From NCBI RefSeq assembly GCF_022682495.2, contig NC_071398.1, forward strand, positions 90,919,705-90,983,704: 64,000 nt of DNA. The letters are read 5' to 3'. Shown piece after piece: positions 53,560 to 63,690 of this stretch. Within the stretch, counting starts at the first letter, position 1. Each line of letters begins with the position of its first letter. The position numbers were made by a program, and so were the translations under genes. The notes under the pieces are model-generated. The model searched no databases. It worked only from the letters and a program-made list of their open reading frames with translations, and was not told the DNA's origin. This stretch comes from Desmodus rotundus. Lineage: Eukaryota > Chordata > Mammalia > Chiroptera > Phyllostomidae.

Positions 53560-55975
53560 TCATTTTCCTGACTCAGCATCCAGTCCAGGATCACATGTTG
53601 CATTTGGTTGTGTCTTTAGTGTCCTTTAGTTTGGAACAGCTCCTCAGCCTTTCTGACTGTTGTGACCTTAACATTTTACTGAAGCTCACTGTTCAGTTAT
53701 TTCATAGTGTCCCTCACTTTGTATAGTGCCCCCTGATGGTTACATCCCGGTATGCCTTTGTTCCAGAATGCCACGGAAGTGATATTGGGTCCTACTCCGT
53801 GCGTCCTATAAGGCAGCTCATGACACTGCTGTGTCCCATTACAGGCCACGCTATCTTTGACCATGTCGTGAAGGTGGTGTCTGCCAGCCTCCTCCATGGC
53901 GTTGATTGTCCTTTGGAATGAGTAAGTATCTTATGGGAAGATACTTTGAGACCATGGAAATATCTGCTTTTCATGCTTTGTCTACTAATTTTAGCTTCCA
54001 TTGATGACTCTTGCCTGAATAACTATTACTGTGGTGTTTGCTAAATGGTGATTTTCTCCTTTCATTTTTCTTCTACGCTTTTTAATTGGAGTCTAACTTG
54101 AGGAAGTGCTTTCCTTTCTCCACCATTTAAGTATCTGCTTAATTATATCTGTGTGGTCTCATGGATTTTATTTTATTCTCTAAGTTATAACCTACGATCC
54201 CTTATTTCACTGCTCAGATTATTCTGGCTTTGGTCATCGGGAGCTTCTTCAGTTGGCTCCAGTGTCCTTTTGATATGGCCCTATCATTTTTTGAGCATTT
54301 TCTCACCTCTGACCCTACAAGTGTTGCAGGTTCACCTCGTATCTTCCCTGCCTACACCTTGAAATGTGCGCTTTCTTCAAGGAGTCCTCGTGCCTTTCAT
54401 TGAGAATATCTGGTGGAAACACTTCTGTTTACTAGAGAGCACACACTAGCTGTGCTCATTGATGCAGGGCTATGATTGCTTCTGGGCCTTCTCAGCAGAC
54501 AAAGCTATAAAATAGATGTCTGAATACACACACACACCTAGAACTATTTATACATCTATCTGAATATATATAAGTACTTGAACTTATACTTATGTCTTCA
54601 ATTTTAGTCCAAGTCCACGAGGCTTATTCTAGCCTTTCCTCTTTCCTGATTCTCAGCTGCTTTCTCTGACAAGGAGCCACCTGTCTCTCATTACCCACAG
54701 CTTGCTTGCTGATTCATCGAACACACACACAATAGTTTCAGAATAGCTAACCATGACCCTGTGGAAAACAAACCCACTAAAAATTTTAGGACAACACTTG
54801 TATACAGTTTGTTTTATTTATCCTTTCTATTTAGTCCTGGAGTAGGTAGTCAAACTAGCATTTTCCAAAGTTATATTGGTTAGTTATCCACCACCATCAT
54901 CCCAGGTTATTGGGAAGAGAGTTTGGTTCATCCTTTTCTGTTTACAGTCCATCTGGAGACTCCTTCCGACCGCTCACTTTAATCATGTACCTGTTCTTTC
55001 AGTATGTGAGATGCTCACAGAGTTTTAGGTCACAAATACAAAAATTTTGTTTACTCAAGAAGTGTCATTTCCCGGCTCTTCTGCCAAACTCCTGTTTTCC
55101 ATCCTGTTTCTACCCACTGCCTCTGGGTCACCAAGCTTAGTTTCTAGTTCATCCTTTTTATTTTCTTTTTTCATAAATGAGCACATTCATGTCTATTTTC
55201 TTACTTTTCCCTTCTGACTCTCAAAGTAGCATACAACAGATACTCTTGGGTAGGTTGCTTCTACTCACCTAACATTATATCCTAAAAATTACTCTCTATT
55301 AGTTCATAGATAACTTTCTCATTTTTTTGTACAGTTCCATAGTACAGCATCCTATGGATGTGCCATAGTTTATTCATTCACTTTGCTACATTTAAGTTGT
55401 TTCCAATACTGTGAAAATGGAAACAATTAGCAATGAATAATCTTGCACACTTATTTTCATATTGCTAAGGGGTATATAACTGTAGGGCAAATTCCAAGGA
55501 CTACTTATAGCAATCGCTTTGACTCTTTTGCTGAGTCAGTGGAAGTACATATATACTTTTTCTTATGTAATCCCAGATTCTCCTCCAAAAGAATTGTGCT
55601 AGTTTATATTCCCACCAGTAGTGTGTGAGAGTACATCAAATCACCAACAAAATGCCTGTTTTATTAGTCTTTACCTTTCTGATGCATTAGACATGGTACC
55701 TCAGTGTGATTTAATTTACATTAACTTAGTTTTCATAAAATCTAATTGAGTTGAGCATCTCTTCCTACGTTTGAAGGTCATTTAGCATATATGTTTGTGA
55801 ATTGTCAACTTTTTAACTTTTTATCAGATTTTTGGGCTTTTCTTTTTAATTATTTATGAGTTATTTACATATTAGGGATCTTAGCTTTTACCTGTGATGC
55901 GTCCTGCATATATTTTCTCCTGGTTTACCAGTCCCCTTTTATTTTGGTGGTGGTGGCTTTCACCATGCAATTTCT
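53560..55975 (-). mobile_element. Old L1 (L1ME/L1MD type) 3' UTR and ORF2 end, antisense
   Basis: GGATCACATGTTGCATTTGG (53588-53607) and GTTTGGAACAGCTCCTCAGC are 3' UTR. CAGGGCTATGATTGCTTCTG (54465-54484) is further 3' UTR. AAAGAATTGTGCTAGTTTAT (55587-55606), CCCACCAGTAGTGTGTGAGA and CATATATTTTCTCCTGGTTT are ORF2 end in reverse. About 2.4 kb. A candidate CTCF core (minus strand) lies at 53726-53739. Confidence 0.7.
53726..53739 (-). promoter_or_regulatory. Candidate CTCF core, minus strand
   Basis: CCATCAGGGGGCAC on the minus strand differs from the core consensus only at the fourth base (T for C/G). It lies inside an old L1 3' UTR. Confidence 0.45.
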
Positions 55976-56609
55976 AGTTTACGTATTTAAATTTATCAGC
56001 AAGGTAGATGATTTCAAAACAATGTCCTGTAGGATGGTTGAAAGAGTTTCTAGAGAAGAAGGGCTTGAGGAAGAACATAATCACTGATTTCCACATATTT
56101 GAATGACTTTCATGTAAAAGAATGACTAGACTTACTCTATTTCTCCAAGGGAAAGATTAGGCTAAGTGACTTGAAATAAAGGAAGCCCCTTTTGCCACAA
56201 TGCAAAAGGCTTTCTAGGGATGCACGACCTTGGTTTCACAAGTGGCTTGTTCTGTTTCACCAGAGCATGAAGGGTTCCCATCATGGCCGAATTCCAAAGG
56301 TCAGATATTAGCATTTGGTACGAAGTGAGATGCCTAGTAAGCTGGAGCAGTGAGCCCACAGTGGATTGTCAAAGACAGGCATGCAGCGAAGGGAATTTCA
56401 CGTTGAGTGACTGAGCCAAATGAAGAATGGAAAACCAAGGAAGTCAAGAGTTGTGCAAAGCAAATCACAATAGGTCAGCAGGAGAGGGCTGGGCCAGTTT
56501 TGGAAATGTGGGTTTAGTAGTGTCCATGATGATTTTTGTGAGCTCTTGCTGCACATCCATCAAATTGAGTCAGCATAAGCCATTCCAATAGACACCTTAA
56601 TTAATTTGC
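55976..56609. other. Unassigned DNA
   Basis: No gene or repeat is recognised. Confidence 0.4.
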
Positions 56610-56715
56610 ATGTTCTATAAATATTTATTGAGCTCTGGCCCAACACTGCCTAGGTGTTCTAAATACAGCAAGACAAAAAAAGACATTTTCCTGACTTTGC
56701 AAAGCATGCAGTCTT
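56610..56715 (-). mobile_element. L2 3' end, antisense
   Basis: TAAATATTTATTGAGCTCTG, then TGCCTAGGTGTTCTAAATAC and AGCAAGACAAAA resemble the reversed L2 terminus. Confidence 0.6.
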
Positions 56716-57289
56716 GGCTGTTGTTGCTCACCAGCTGTGAATCTGCTTGCCAGAACATTGCTCCAGCCCAATTGCTTCACCCAGCACATAAGGATATCAA
56801 GCAATGTCATCTTGCTGAAATTCAGGTGACTTATCTGGCTGGGCAGAACCAATTACACTGCCCATGCCTTTCATTCCAGATACTTAAAACAGTTTACACA
56901 GTGTGATCATCGTGACTGTCCAGGAGAAGCGTTTTCAGTGCCCCAGTGAGCGTTTTGGAGGAGCGAATGGAAGTGATAAGATGGAGAGCAACAATCGGCC
57001 CAGATTGGGTGAGTCGGCAGAGGACCCAAAGCAGGACCAAAGACCGCATGCCCCCCAGATTCTCCCCCTGGTGACTAAACCTCACAGCGTGCAGTCTGGC
57101 GTTCTCATGCTCTCTTCCCCTAACAGCATACAGAGATAGCCGTGGAATTCATGGACTAGTGAAACGTTGCTTGAGACCTCAGGCAAAGGTTTACCCTAAA
57201 TGGCTGTACTTCCTGCAACCATTGAATTTAAGATAGTGGCCCTCTAGGACAGGGAATAATTAGATGTCACAGACTCTCGCAACCTCAGA
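56716..57289. other. Unassigned DNA
   Basis: No gene is recognised. The 78-codon plus frame at 56903-57139 has no known domain. Confidence 0.4.
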
Positions 57290-57385
57290 TCTAGAAGATT
57301 CCTTATAATCCATCTACTTCCAAATTCCCATAATACCATGGCCTAGAGAGGTGAGGGGTCTTCCCCAGACCACAGCTGGTTCATG
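57290..57385 (-). mobile_element. MIR fragment, antisense
   Basis: CCATGGCCTAGAGAGGTGAG, then GGGTCTTCCCCAGACCACAG and CTGGTTCA are a reversed MIR core. Confidence 0.55.
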
Positions 57386-57399
57386 TTATTTTAGGGTCC

Positions 57400-57830
57400 T
57401 CCGCACTGTGGCCCTGTGAACCTCATCTCCATCGCGGGCTATTTCCCCTGTTCTCTCTACTCTGGCTTGCCTGGACCTCCTTTAACCCCCCACATGGATG
57501 ATGCTCTCTCTCGCCTCTCAACCTTTGTACGTGCCTTTTCTGCTGCTGGGATTGAGCCTCCTTTATCTTCCTCTGGAAAACTCCCTTCATTTTCTGACCT
57601 CAGCTTATCCCTTAGACCACATAGAAGTCTTCTCCACTGTGTTCCCATGATACCCTTTATCTCCCCATGGACAGGCTCACTACGCCTGCAACTTCATATT
57701 TAATGGTTATCTTCCTCAATAAATTAATAAGCTATTTTTGTCTTACTCCCCACTGCACTTCCAGATGCTAGCCCAGCATTTTTGGACATAGTGGTTGCTC
57801 AATACATGTTCTTGAGAGTAAATGGAAACC
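57400..57830 (+). mobile_element. L2 LINE 3' region, sense
   Basis: TTTGTACGTGCCTTTTCTGC (57525-57544), GGAAAACTCCCTTCATTTTC, CTTCTCCACTGTGTTCCCAT, and TTGGACATAGTGGTTGCTCA (57782-57801) follow L2 from the C-terminal coding region to the 3' end. Confidence 0.75.
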
Positions 57831-58199
57831 AGGGCTCGAATTTAGCTTTTCTGGTTCCCAATGCAATGCTGTGTCCACAGTGCAGTGCTGCCGAGGGACT
57901 GAGCATTCTTTTCCTAGGGAGGTGTTGGGCGCGTGGGTGAGGATCAAGCATGTTCTCTGAGGATCATATGGTTACTTAAAACAGTTAAAAGGTGCCTGGT
58001 GAAAGAAGGATATTTGAGAAATCAGAGTGACTTAAAGTTGGTGGATGTGGCCTCACACGAGATACCAATGTTAGCAGGACAACTTTCCAGTTTATAGAAC
58101 AAAACTACACATCGGTTTGGTCAAATTCCTTACTGCAGCAAGTGTCATCCTGGATCATCTAGCCAACCAGATCAGACCACCCACCCTGTCATTTAATGG
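57831..58199. other. Unassigned DNA
   Basis: Nothing recognisable. Confidence 0.4.
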
Positions 58200-58640
58200 T
58201 GCGGTAGTTTGCCCTTATAGCCAAGGGTTCTTGTGAATTCACAAATGCTGAGGGAAATGCAAACAAAGTTTGTTTATGGGAGTTAGTACATAAGTAAAAT
58301 ATTCTTGCTTAATACTAATAAATTATTAAACTCAACAATGAAAGTTTAAGTAGAATATAGTATGTCCTCACTTAACATTGCCAATAGGTTCTGTGACTTT
58401 AAACAAAACCATTTTTACCATAGGCTAATGGATATGAATGAGAGTTAAGTTCCTGTGGCATCTCTCCAATGTTAGGAGGAAACAAAACCTGCTGCATCTC
58501 TTGTATGTTTTTCTATGAGATTTTCCTTTACATGGAAGTCACAGGTAATCTAAGTTAATAGGAATGGGTCTTAGGGTCATTTTGCACATGCACTTTTGAG
58601 TGAAACAAGGTCTCGAAAAGTTAGGAGACTCTGTCTATGG
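58200..58640. mobile_element. Possible Tigger-like DNA transposon relic
   Basis: ATAGTATGTCCTCACTTAAC (about 58357-58376), AATAGGTTCTGTGACTTTAA, ACCATTTTTACCATAGGCTA and GAGTTAAGTTCCTGTGGCAT resemble non-autonomous Tc1/mariner relatives in mammals. The ends are not resolved. Confidence 0.4.
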
Positions 58641-60034
58641 CCACACAGACGGTGGCAGAATCATGCTGTTTGTCTCTCCCCTCAACATGCTACCGGTGTG
58701 ATACGTTTGTGTGTGTGTGAACATGTGTGAATTTAGGTACGCAAAAAGACAAAATCTTTTTTAAAAATAGTTTTTTCTATTCATTTTAGGTGCACAACAT
58801 AGTGGTTAGACAATCATATACATACTTTACAAAGTGTTCCCCTTATATTTTCAGTACCCACTTGGCACCATATGTAGTTATTACAATATCACTGACTATA
58901 TTCTCTATGCTGGACTTTACATACCCGTGACTATTTTATAACTACTAATTTGTACTTCTTAATCCCTTTACCTTTTTCACCCAGGCCCCCCAACCCTCCT
59001 TCCCTCCGGCAACCATCAGTCTGTGTATCAAAAATCTGTTTCTGTTTGGTTTGTTCATTTATACTGTTCTTTAGATTCCACATATACCTAGTAAGTGAAA
59101 TCATATGGCATTTGTATTTTTTAGTCTGATTTATTTTACTTGGCATAATACCTTCTAGTTCTATCTATGCTGTCACAGAGGTAACATTTATTCCTTTTTA
59201 ATGATCAGGTAATATTCCATTATATGTATGTATCACCCCTTCTTTATCCATTCACCTATTGATGGGCACTTGAGTTGCTTCCATATCTTGGCTATTGTAA
59301 ATAATGGTGCAATGAATATAGGGGTGCATATATTCTTTCAAATTAGTGTTTTGGGTTTCTTCAGATATATAACCAGAAGTGGAATCCCTGGGTCATCAGG
59401 CAGTTCCATTTTTAAGTTTTTGAGGACCCTCCACACTCCTCCACACTGATTTCCACAGTGGTTGCACCAATCTGCACTCCCACCAGCAGTGCAGGAGGGT
59501 TCCCTTTTTGCACATCCTCACCAGCACTTACTGTTTGTTGACAGCCAATTTGACAGGTGTGAGCTGATAATTAGTAACCGTGAGCATTTTTTCTGATGTC
59601 TGTTGGCCATCTGTATGTCCTTTTGGGAGAAACATCTATTCAGGTCCTCTGCCCATTTTTTAATCAGATTGTTTGGGGGTTTTTTGGTGTTAAGGTGTAT
59701 GAGTTTCTTATATGTTTTGGATAGTAACCCCTTATTGGATGTATCCTTGGCCAATACCTTCTTCCACTCAGTAGGTTGTCTTTTCATTTTGTTTATGGTT
59801 TTCTTTGCTGTGCAAAAACTTTTTAATTTGATGTAGTCCCATTTGTTTATTTTTTTCTTTTGTTTCCCTTGCCTGATGAGACATAGCAAAGGAAAAAAAC
59901 AAACAAGCAAACAAACTACCAGAAGCAATGTCAAAGGGTTTACTGCCTGTTCTTTTTTTCTAGGATTTTTATGGTTTTGGGTCTTACTTACATTTAAGTC
60001 TAATCCATTTTGAGTTTATTCTTGTATATAGTGT

Positions 60035-60052
60035 AAGAAAGTGGTCCATTTT
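60035..60052 (+). repeat. Left target-site duplication of HAL1-like element
   Basis: The 18-mer is identical to 62006-62023. It is host L1 sequence duplicated on insertion. Confidence 0.95.
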
Positions 60053-60777
60053 GACTTCCGGCCAAGATGGAGGTGTAGGTAGACACACTGTGCCTCCTCG
60101 CACAACCAAAAGAAGGACAACAACAATTTAAAAACAAACAACAACCAGAACTGACAGAAAATCGAACTTTATGGAAGTCCAACAACCAAGGAGAGAAAGA
60201 AGAAACACTCACCCAGACCAGCAGCAGGGGCGGAGAGGACTCGCGGCAAGACAGGGTCTGGTGGTCCCAACGAGGTGGCAGATTGTGGAGCAGGGTGGGC
60301 AAAGCTGCAGCTGGCCGGTGAGGCAGCAGCTGGCATACCCCGCAAGGTGGCGGCTGGCCGGCGAGGCAGCATCTAGTGGACCAGGTGAAAGACCATGCAA
60401 CCCAGAGTTCCAGCATGGGGAAATAAAGCCTCAAACCACTGACTGAAAACACCTGTGGGGGTTGAAGCAGCAGGAGGAGAAACTCCCAGCCTCACAGGAG
60501 AGTTCGTTGGAGAGACTCACAGGGGCCTAGAGCATGCACAAGCTCACCCACCCAGAAAGCAGCACCAGAGGGACAAAGTTTGATTGTGGGTAGCAGAAGG
60601 AGTGACTGAAAACCAGCAGAGAGTGGAGCAAGCACCATTGTTCCATCTTGGGCTCCTCCCCCACATACAGCATCACAGCGCAGCGACCAGCGTTACCCCG
60701 CCCTGGTGAATACCTAAGGCTCCGCCCCTTTACATAACAGGTGAGCCAAGACAAAAAAAAAAAAAAAAGAGGCCTGA
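60053..60777 (+). promoter_or_regulatory. 5' UTR of the HAL1-like element (presumed internal promoter)
   Basis: L1-type elements carry a Pol II promoter in this region. The AAGATGG motif (60064-60070) at the start is a YY1-type core, as in L1 5' UTRs. A 45-bp-spaced duplication of the segment GCTGGCCGGYGAGGCAGCA (60310-60328 and 60353-60371) gives it a tandem-monomer look. An A16 run (60753-60768) lies 9 nt before the ORF1 start. Promoter activity is inferred by analogy. Confidence 0.55.
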
Positions 60778-61608
60778 ATGAAAGAACAGATCAAAGCTCC
60801 AGAAAAAATACAACTAAGCAACAAAGAGACAGCCAACCTATCAGATGCACAGTTCAAAACACTGGTAATCGGGAAGCTCACAGAATTGGTTGAATTTGGT
60901 CACAAATTAGATGAAAAAATGAAGGCTATGCTATGTGAAATAGAGGAAAATGTACAGGGAACCAAGAGTGATGTGAAGGAAACTGGGACTCAAATCAATG
61001 GTGTGGACCAGAAGGAAGAAAGAAACATCCAACCAGAAAAGAATGAAGAAACAAGAATTCAAAAACATGAGGAGATGCTTAGGAACCTCCAGGACATCTT
61101 TAAATATTCCAACATCTGAATTATAGGGGTGCCAGAAGAAGAAGAGGAGGAGCAACAAATTGAAAACTTATTTGAACAAATAATGAAGGAGAACTTCCCT
61201 AATATGGCAAAGGAAATAGACTTCCAGGAAGTCCAGGAAGCTCAGAGAGTCCCAAAGAAGCTGGACCCAAAGAGGAACACACCAAGGCACGTCATAATTA
61301 CATTCCCCAAGATGAAAAATAAAGAGAGAATCTTAGAAGCAGCAAGAGAAAAGAACACAGTTACCTACAAAGGAGTTCCCATAAGATTGTCAGCTGATTT
61401 CTCCAAAGAGACCTTACAGGCAAGAAGGGGCTGGAAAGAAATATTCCAAGTCATGAAAGGAAAGGACCTACATTCAAGATTGCTCTACCTAGCGAAACTT
61501 TCATTTAGAATGGAAGGGCGGATAAAGTGCTTCTCAGATAAGGTCAAGTTCAAGGAGTTCATCATCACCAAGCCCTTATTATATGAAATGTTAAAGGGAT
61601 TTATCTAA
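60778..61608 (+). pseudogene. ORF1 of HAL1-like LINE, one premature stop
   Basis: The frame encodes an L1 ORF1p-type RNA-binding chaperone, which coats LINE RNA in the cytoplasm as a trimer. It is 276 codons long with one internal TGA at 61117-61119 (codon 114). That stop splits it into a 113-residue N-terminal part and a 159-residue open part from the first downstream ATG at 61129, all in one frame. Residues 1-110 are charged and helical, as expected for the coiled coil. From about residue 117 on, the acidic VPEEEEEEQQIENLF segment and the RHVIITFPKMKNKERIL / VTYKGVPIRLSADFS stretches match the RRM-like and C-terminal domains. The C-terminal YPAKL-type motif reads YLAKL. The stop TAA is at 61606-61608. 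An in-frame TGA at 60775-60777 directly precedes the ATG, which fixes the start. The premature stop lies at a former CGA-type arginine site, consistent with CpG decay, which is inference. As it stands the gene is probably non-functional. Confidence 0.88.
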
Positions 61609-62005
61609 GAAAAAGAAGATAAAAAAATATGAACAGTAAAATGACAGCAAGCTCACAGTTATTAACAACCACACCTAAAACAAAAACAAGAGCAAACTAA
61701 GCAAACAACTAGAACAGGAACAGAACCACAGAAATGGAGATCACATGGAGGGTTATCAACAGGGGAGTGGAGGGGGAGAGGGGGGAAAAAGTACAGAGAA
61801 TAAGTAGCATAAATGGTAGGTAGAAAATAGAGGGAGGGTAAGAATAGTATAGGCAGTGTAGAAGCCAAAGAACTTATATGCATGACCCATGGACATGAAC
61901 TATAGGGGGTGAATGTGGGAGGAAGGGGGTGTGCAGGATGGAGTGGAGTGAAGGGGGGAAATGGAACAACTGTAATAGCATAATCAATAAAATATATTTT
62001 AAAAA

Positions 62006-62023
62006 AAGAAAGTGGTCCATTTT
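62006..62023 (+). repeat. Right target-site duplication of HAL1-like element
   Basis: Exact copy of 60035-60052, directly after the A-rich tail. Confidence 0.95.
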
Positions 62024-62633
62024 CATTCTTTTGCATGTATCTGTCCAATTTCCCCAACACCATTTATTGAAGAAACTGTATTTATTCCATTGTCTATTCT
62101 TGCCTCCTTTGTCATAGATAAATTGACCATATAGTTGTGGGCTTATTTCTAGGCTTACTGTTCTGTTTCATGGTTCTTTGTCTGTTTTTATGCCAGTGTC
62201 ATGCTGTTTTGATTACTATAGCCTTGTTGTATTGTTTGATATCAGGTGGTATGATACCTCCCAACTTTATTGTTCTTTCTCAAGATTGCTGTGGCTCTTC
62301 ATGGTCTTTTGTGGTTCCATACAAATTTTTGCATTGTTCGTTCTAGTTTGGTGAAATATGTCATTGATATTTTGATAGGGATTGCATTGAATCTATAGAT
62401 TGCTTTGGGTAATATGGACATTTTAATGATGCTAATTCTTCCTATCCATGAACACAGTATATATTAAATTTTCATTTATTCATATCTTCTTCAATTTCTT
62501 TCTTTAGTGTCTTATAATATTCCAAGTAAATAAAGGTCTTTTACCTGCTTGGTTAAATGTATTCCTAGGTAATTTTTTAAATACAATTGTAACTGGGATT
62601 GTTTCCTTAGTTTCTCCAGAAAAGCAAAATCTT

Positions 62634-63529
62634 AAAAAAGGAAGGGGTATGACATTTAGATACAGATGGTCTCACACTCATACACAAAACAAACAGACGA
62701 CACCTGTGGCTCTAGACTGACCTGGCCATTCGACCACATCAGAATCATCAGAGAGGAAGCCAGTGTCGTAGGTGATTCTCGTTACCTGTCAGATTCTTCT
62801 GGAGAAATGTTCAAACAATCAAACCAGGAAAGAGTACGTGTTCAGGTCGGAAATTATGGTAGGTTGTTTTCTTTGGGAAAAAACATCCACTTCATTTCCT
62901 TCTGAGTATTTTCATAAGATGCTCTGATTAACTTGATTCTGTTGGGTTGGAGGTAGGAAGAATTTTTATGACTCCCACAGGGAATCTTGCAGCCTCACAG
63001 GCAGCCGTTGGCCCTCGTCACCATTTGCGTAATACTCAGTACTTCCAAAAGCACTTCTGCAGGCATCCTGGGACTTCATTGATTAGGGATTTGTTTCAAC
63101 AAGCCCCGAGGTTTCCTTCTGATTTACAAACTCTCTTTTCATACAGAACATAATTCAAGTGTGCTAATGTGATTTCTGAGAGGATAATCAGTCTAAAAGT
63201 CAGGATAATCTGCTGGCTTACTTTTTTATCATTTCTCAAATACCATAAGCAGATAAATAATGTAAACATTTTTTAGCATTGAGGAAGATAAAATTGTTAT
63301 TAAAGCACAAACATTATTTTCTTTTGTCCCCAACTCTCTGCTGTGGGCATAAATAAGACTGTTTCAACCACAGGCCACGTACTTGTTTTGACTAGAGGCA
63401 TCTATTATTTCTAATTGACCCTTGAACTTATAAAATTTTTCCTAATCACTAGAGTCCACATTCTCCCCACTGTTTGGACCTGTGAGCCTTCATCTCATTT
63501 AGGGAATGACCGCCAAGTTCACTGTAGAA
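62634..63529. other. Unassigned DNA
   Basis: No gene or repeat is recognised. The 79-codon plus frame at 62666-62905 has no known domain. Confidence 0.4.
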
Positions 63530-63690
63530 GGGCCAGACCAGCACTGTGGAATAGAACCTTCTGTGGTGAAGGAGACGCTTTTTTATGCATCATCCAGTAT
63601 GGTAGCCACTAGACATGTGGCTATCAAGATGTTGAAGTATATAGTGTGACTGAAAAGAAGACTTTTTAAAAAATTTAAATTTAGTGGCCA
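63530..63690. mobile_element. hAT-like MITE fragment
   Basis: CAGCACTGTGGAATAGAACC (63539-63558), TATGGTAGCCACTAGACATG (about 63598-63617), TGGCTATCAAGATGTTGAAG, and TTTAAATTTAGTGGCCACGTG resemble an ancient MITE whose core is CACATGTGGCTA. Family name uncertain. Confidence 0.5.

Larger units (their letters stand above)
60053..62005 (+). mobile_element. Complete ORF1-only LINE (HAL1-like, half-L1)
   Basis: The element starts at GACTTCCGGCCAAGATGGAG, the usual full-length L1 5' start, and contains a 725-bp 5' UTR. ORF1 (60778-61608) and a roughly 400-bp 3' UTR with a G-rich purine tract (61762-61785) follow. AATAAA is at 61986-61991, before a short A tail. There is no ORF2. The flanks AAGAAAGTGGTCCATTTT (60035-60052 and 62006-62023) are an exact 18-bp duplication, the hallmark of target-primed insertion, so both ends are genuine. 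It lies in the opposite orientation within an older L1. Perfect duplication and only one stop in ORF1 suggest a recent insertion. ORF1-only L1 derivatives (HAL1) are established in mammals. They depend on ORF2p from full-length L1. The alternative is a one-off internally deleted L1. Confidence 0.88.
58759..62619 (-). mobile_element. L1 ORF2 3' half and 3' UTR, antisense, host of nested element
   Basis: On the minus strand this is an L1 truncated at its 5' end. It begins on the left with a T-rich end and GGTGCACAACATAGTGG, then AGTGAAATCATATGGCATTT (59094-59113), and a fairly open 138-codon ORF2 C-terminal stretch (59518-59934). The encoded motifs [12 protein letters not shown] and KRQPTEWKK identify ORF2. 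The right part continues after the insert (62024-62619) with TTTATTGAAGAAACTGTATT. The target duplication is AAAAGACAAAATCTT (58744-58758) and AAAAGCAAAATCTT (62620-62633), with one base lost. Excluding the insert, about 1.9 kb. Confidence 0.9.

Noticed and set aside
59518..59934. 138-codon minus frame as a host gene
   Set aside because: The encoded [16 protein letters not shown] motifs show it is the C-terminal part of L1 ORF2.
60000..60452. 150-codon minus-strand frame across the HAL1-like 5' UTR
   Set aside because: It is antisense to the GC-rich 5' UTR of the LINE and spans the insertion boundary, so it cannot be an ancestral gene.
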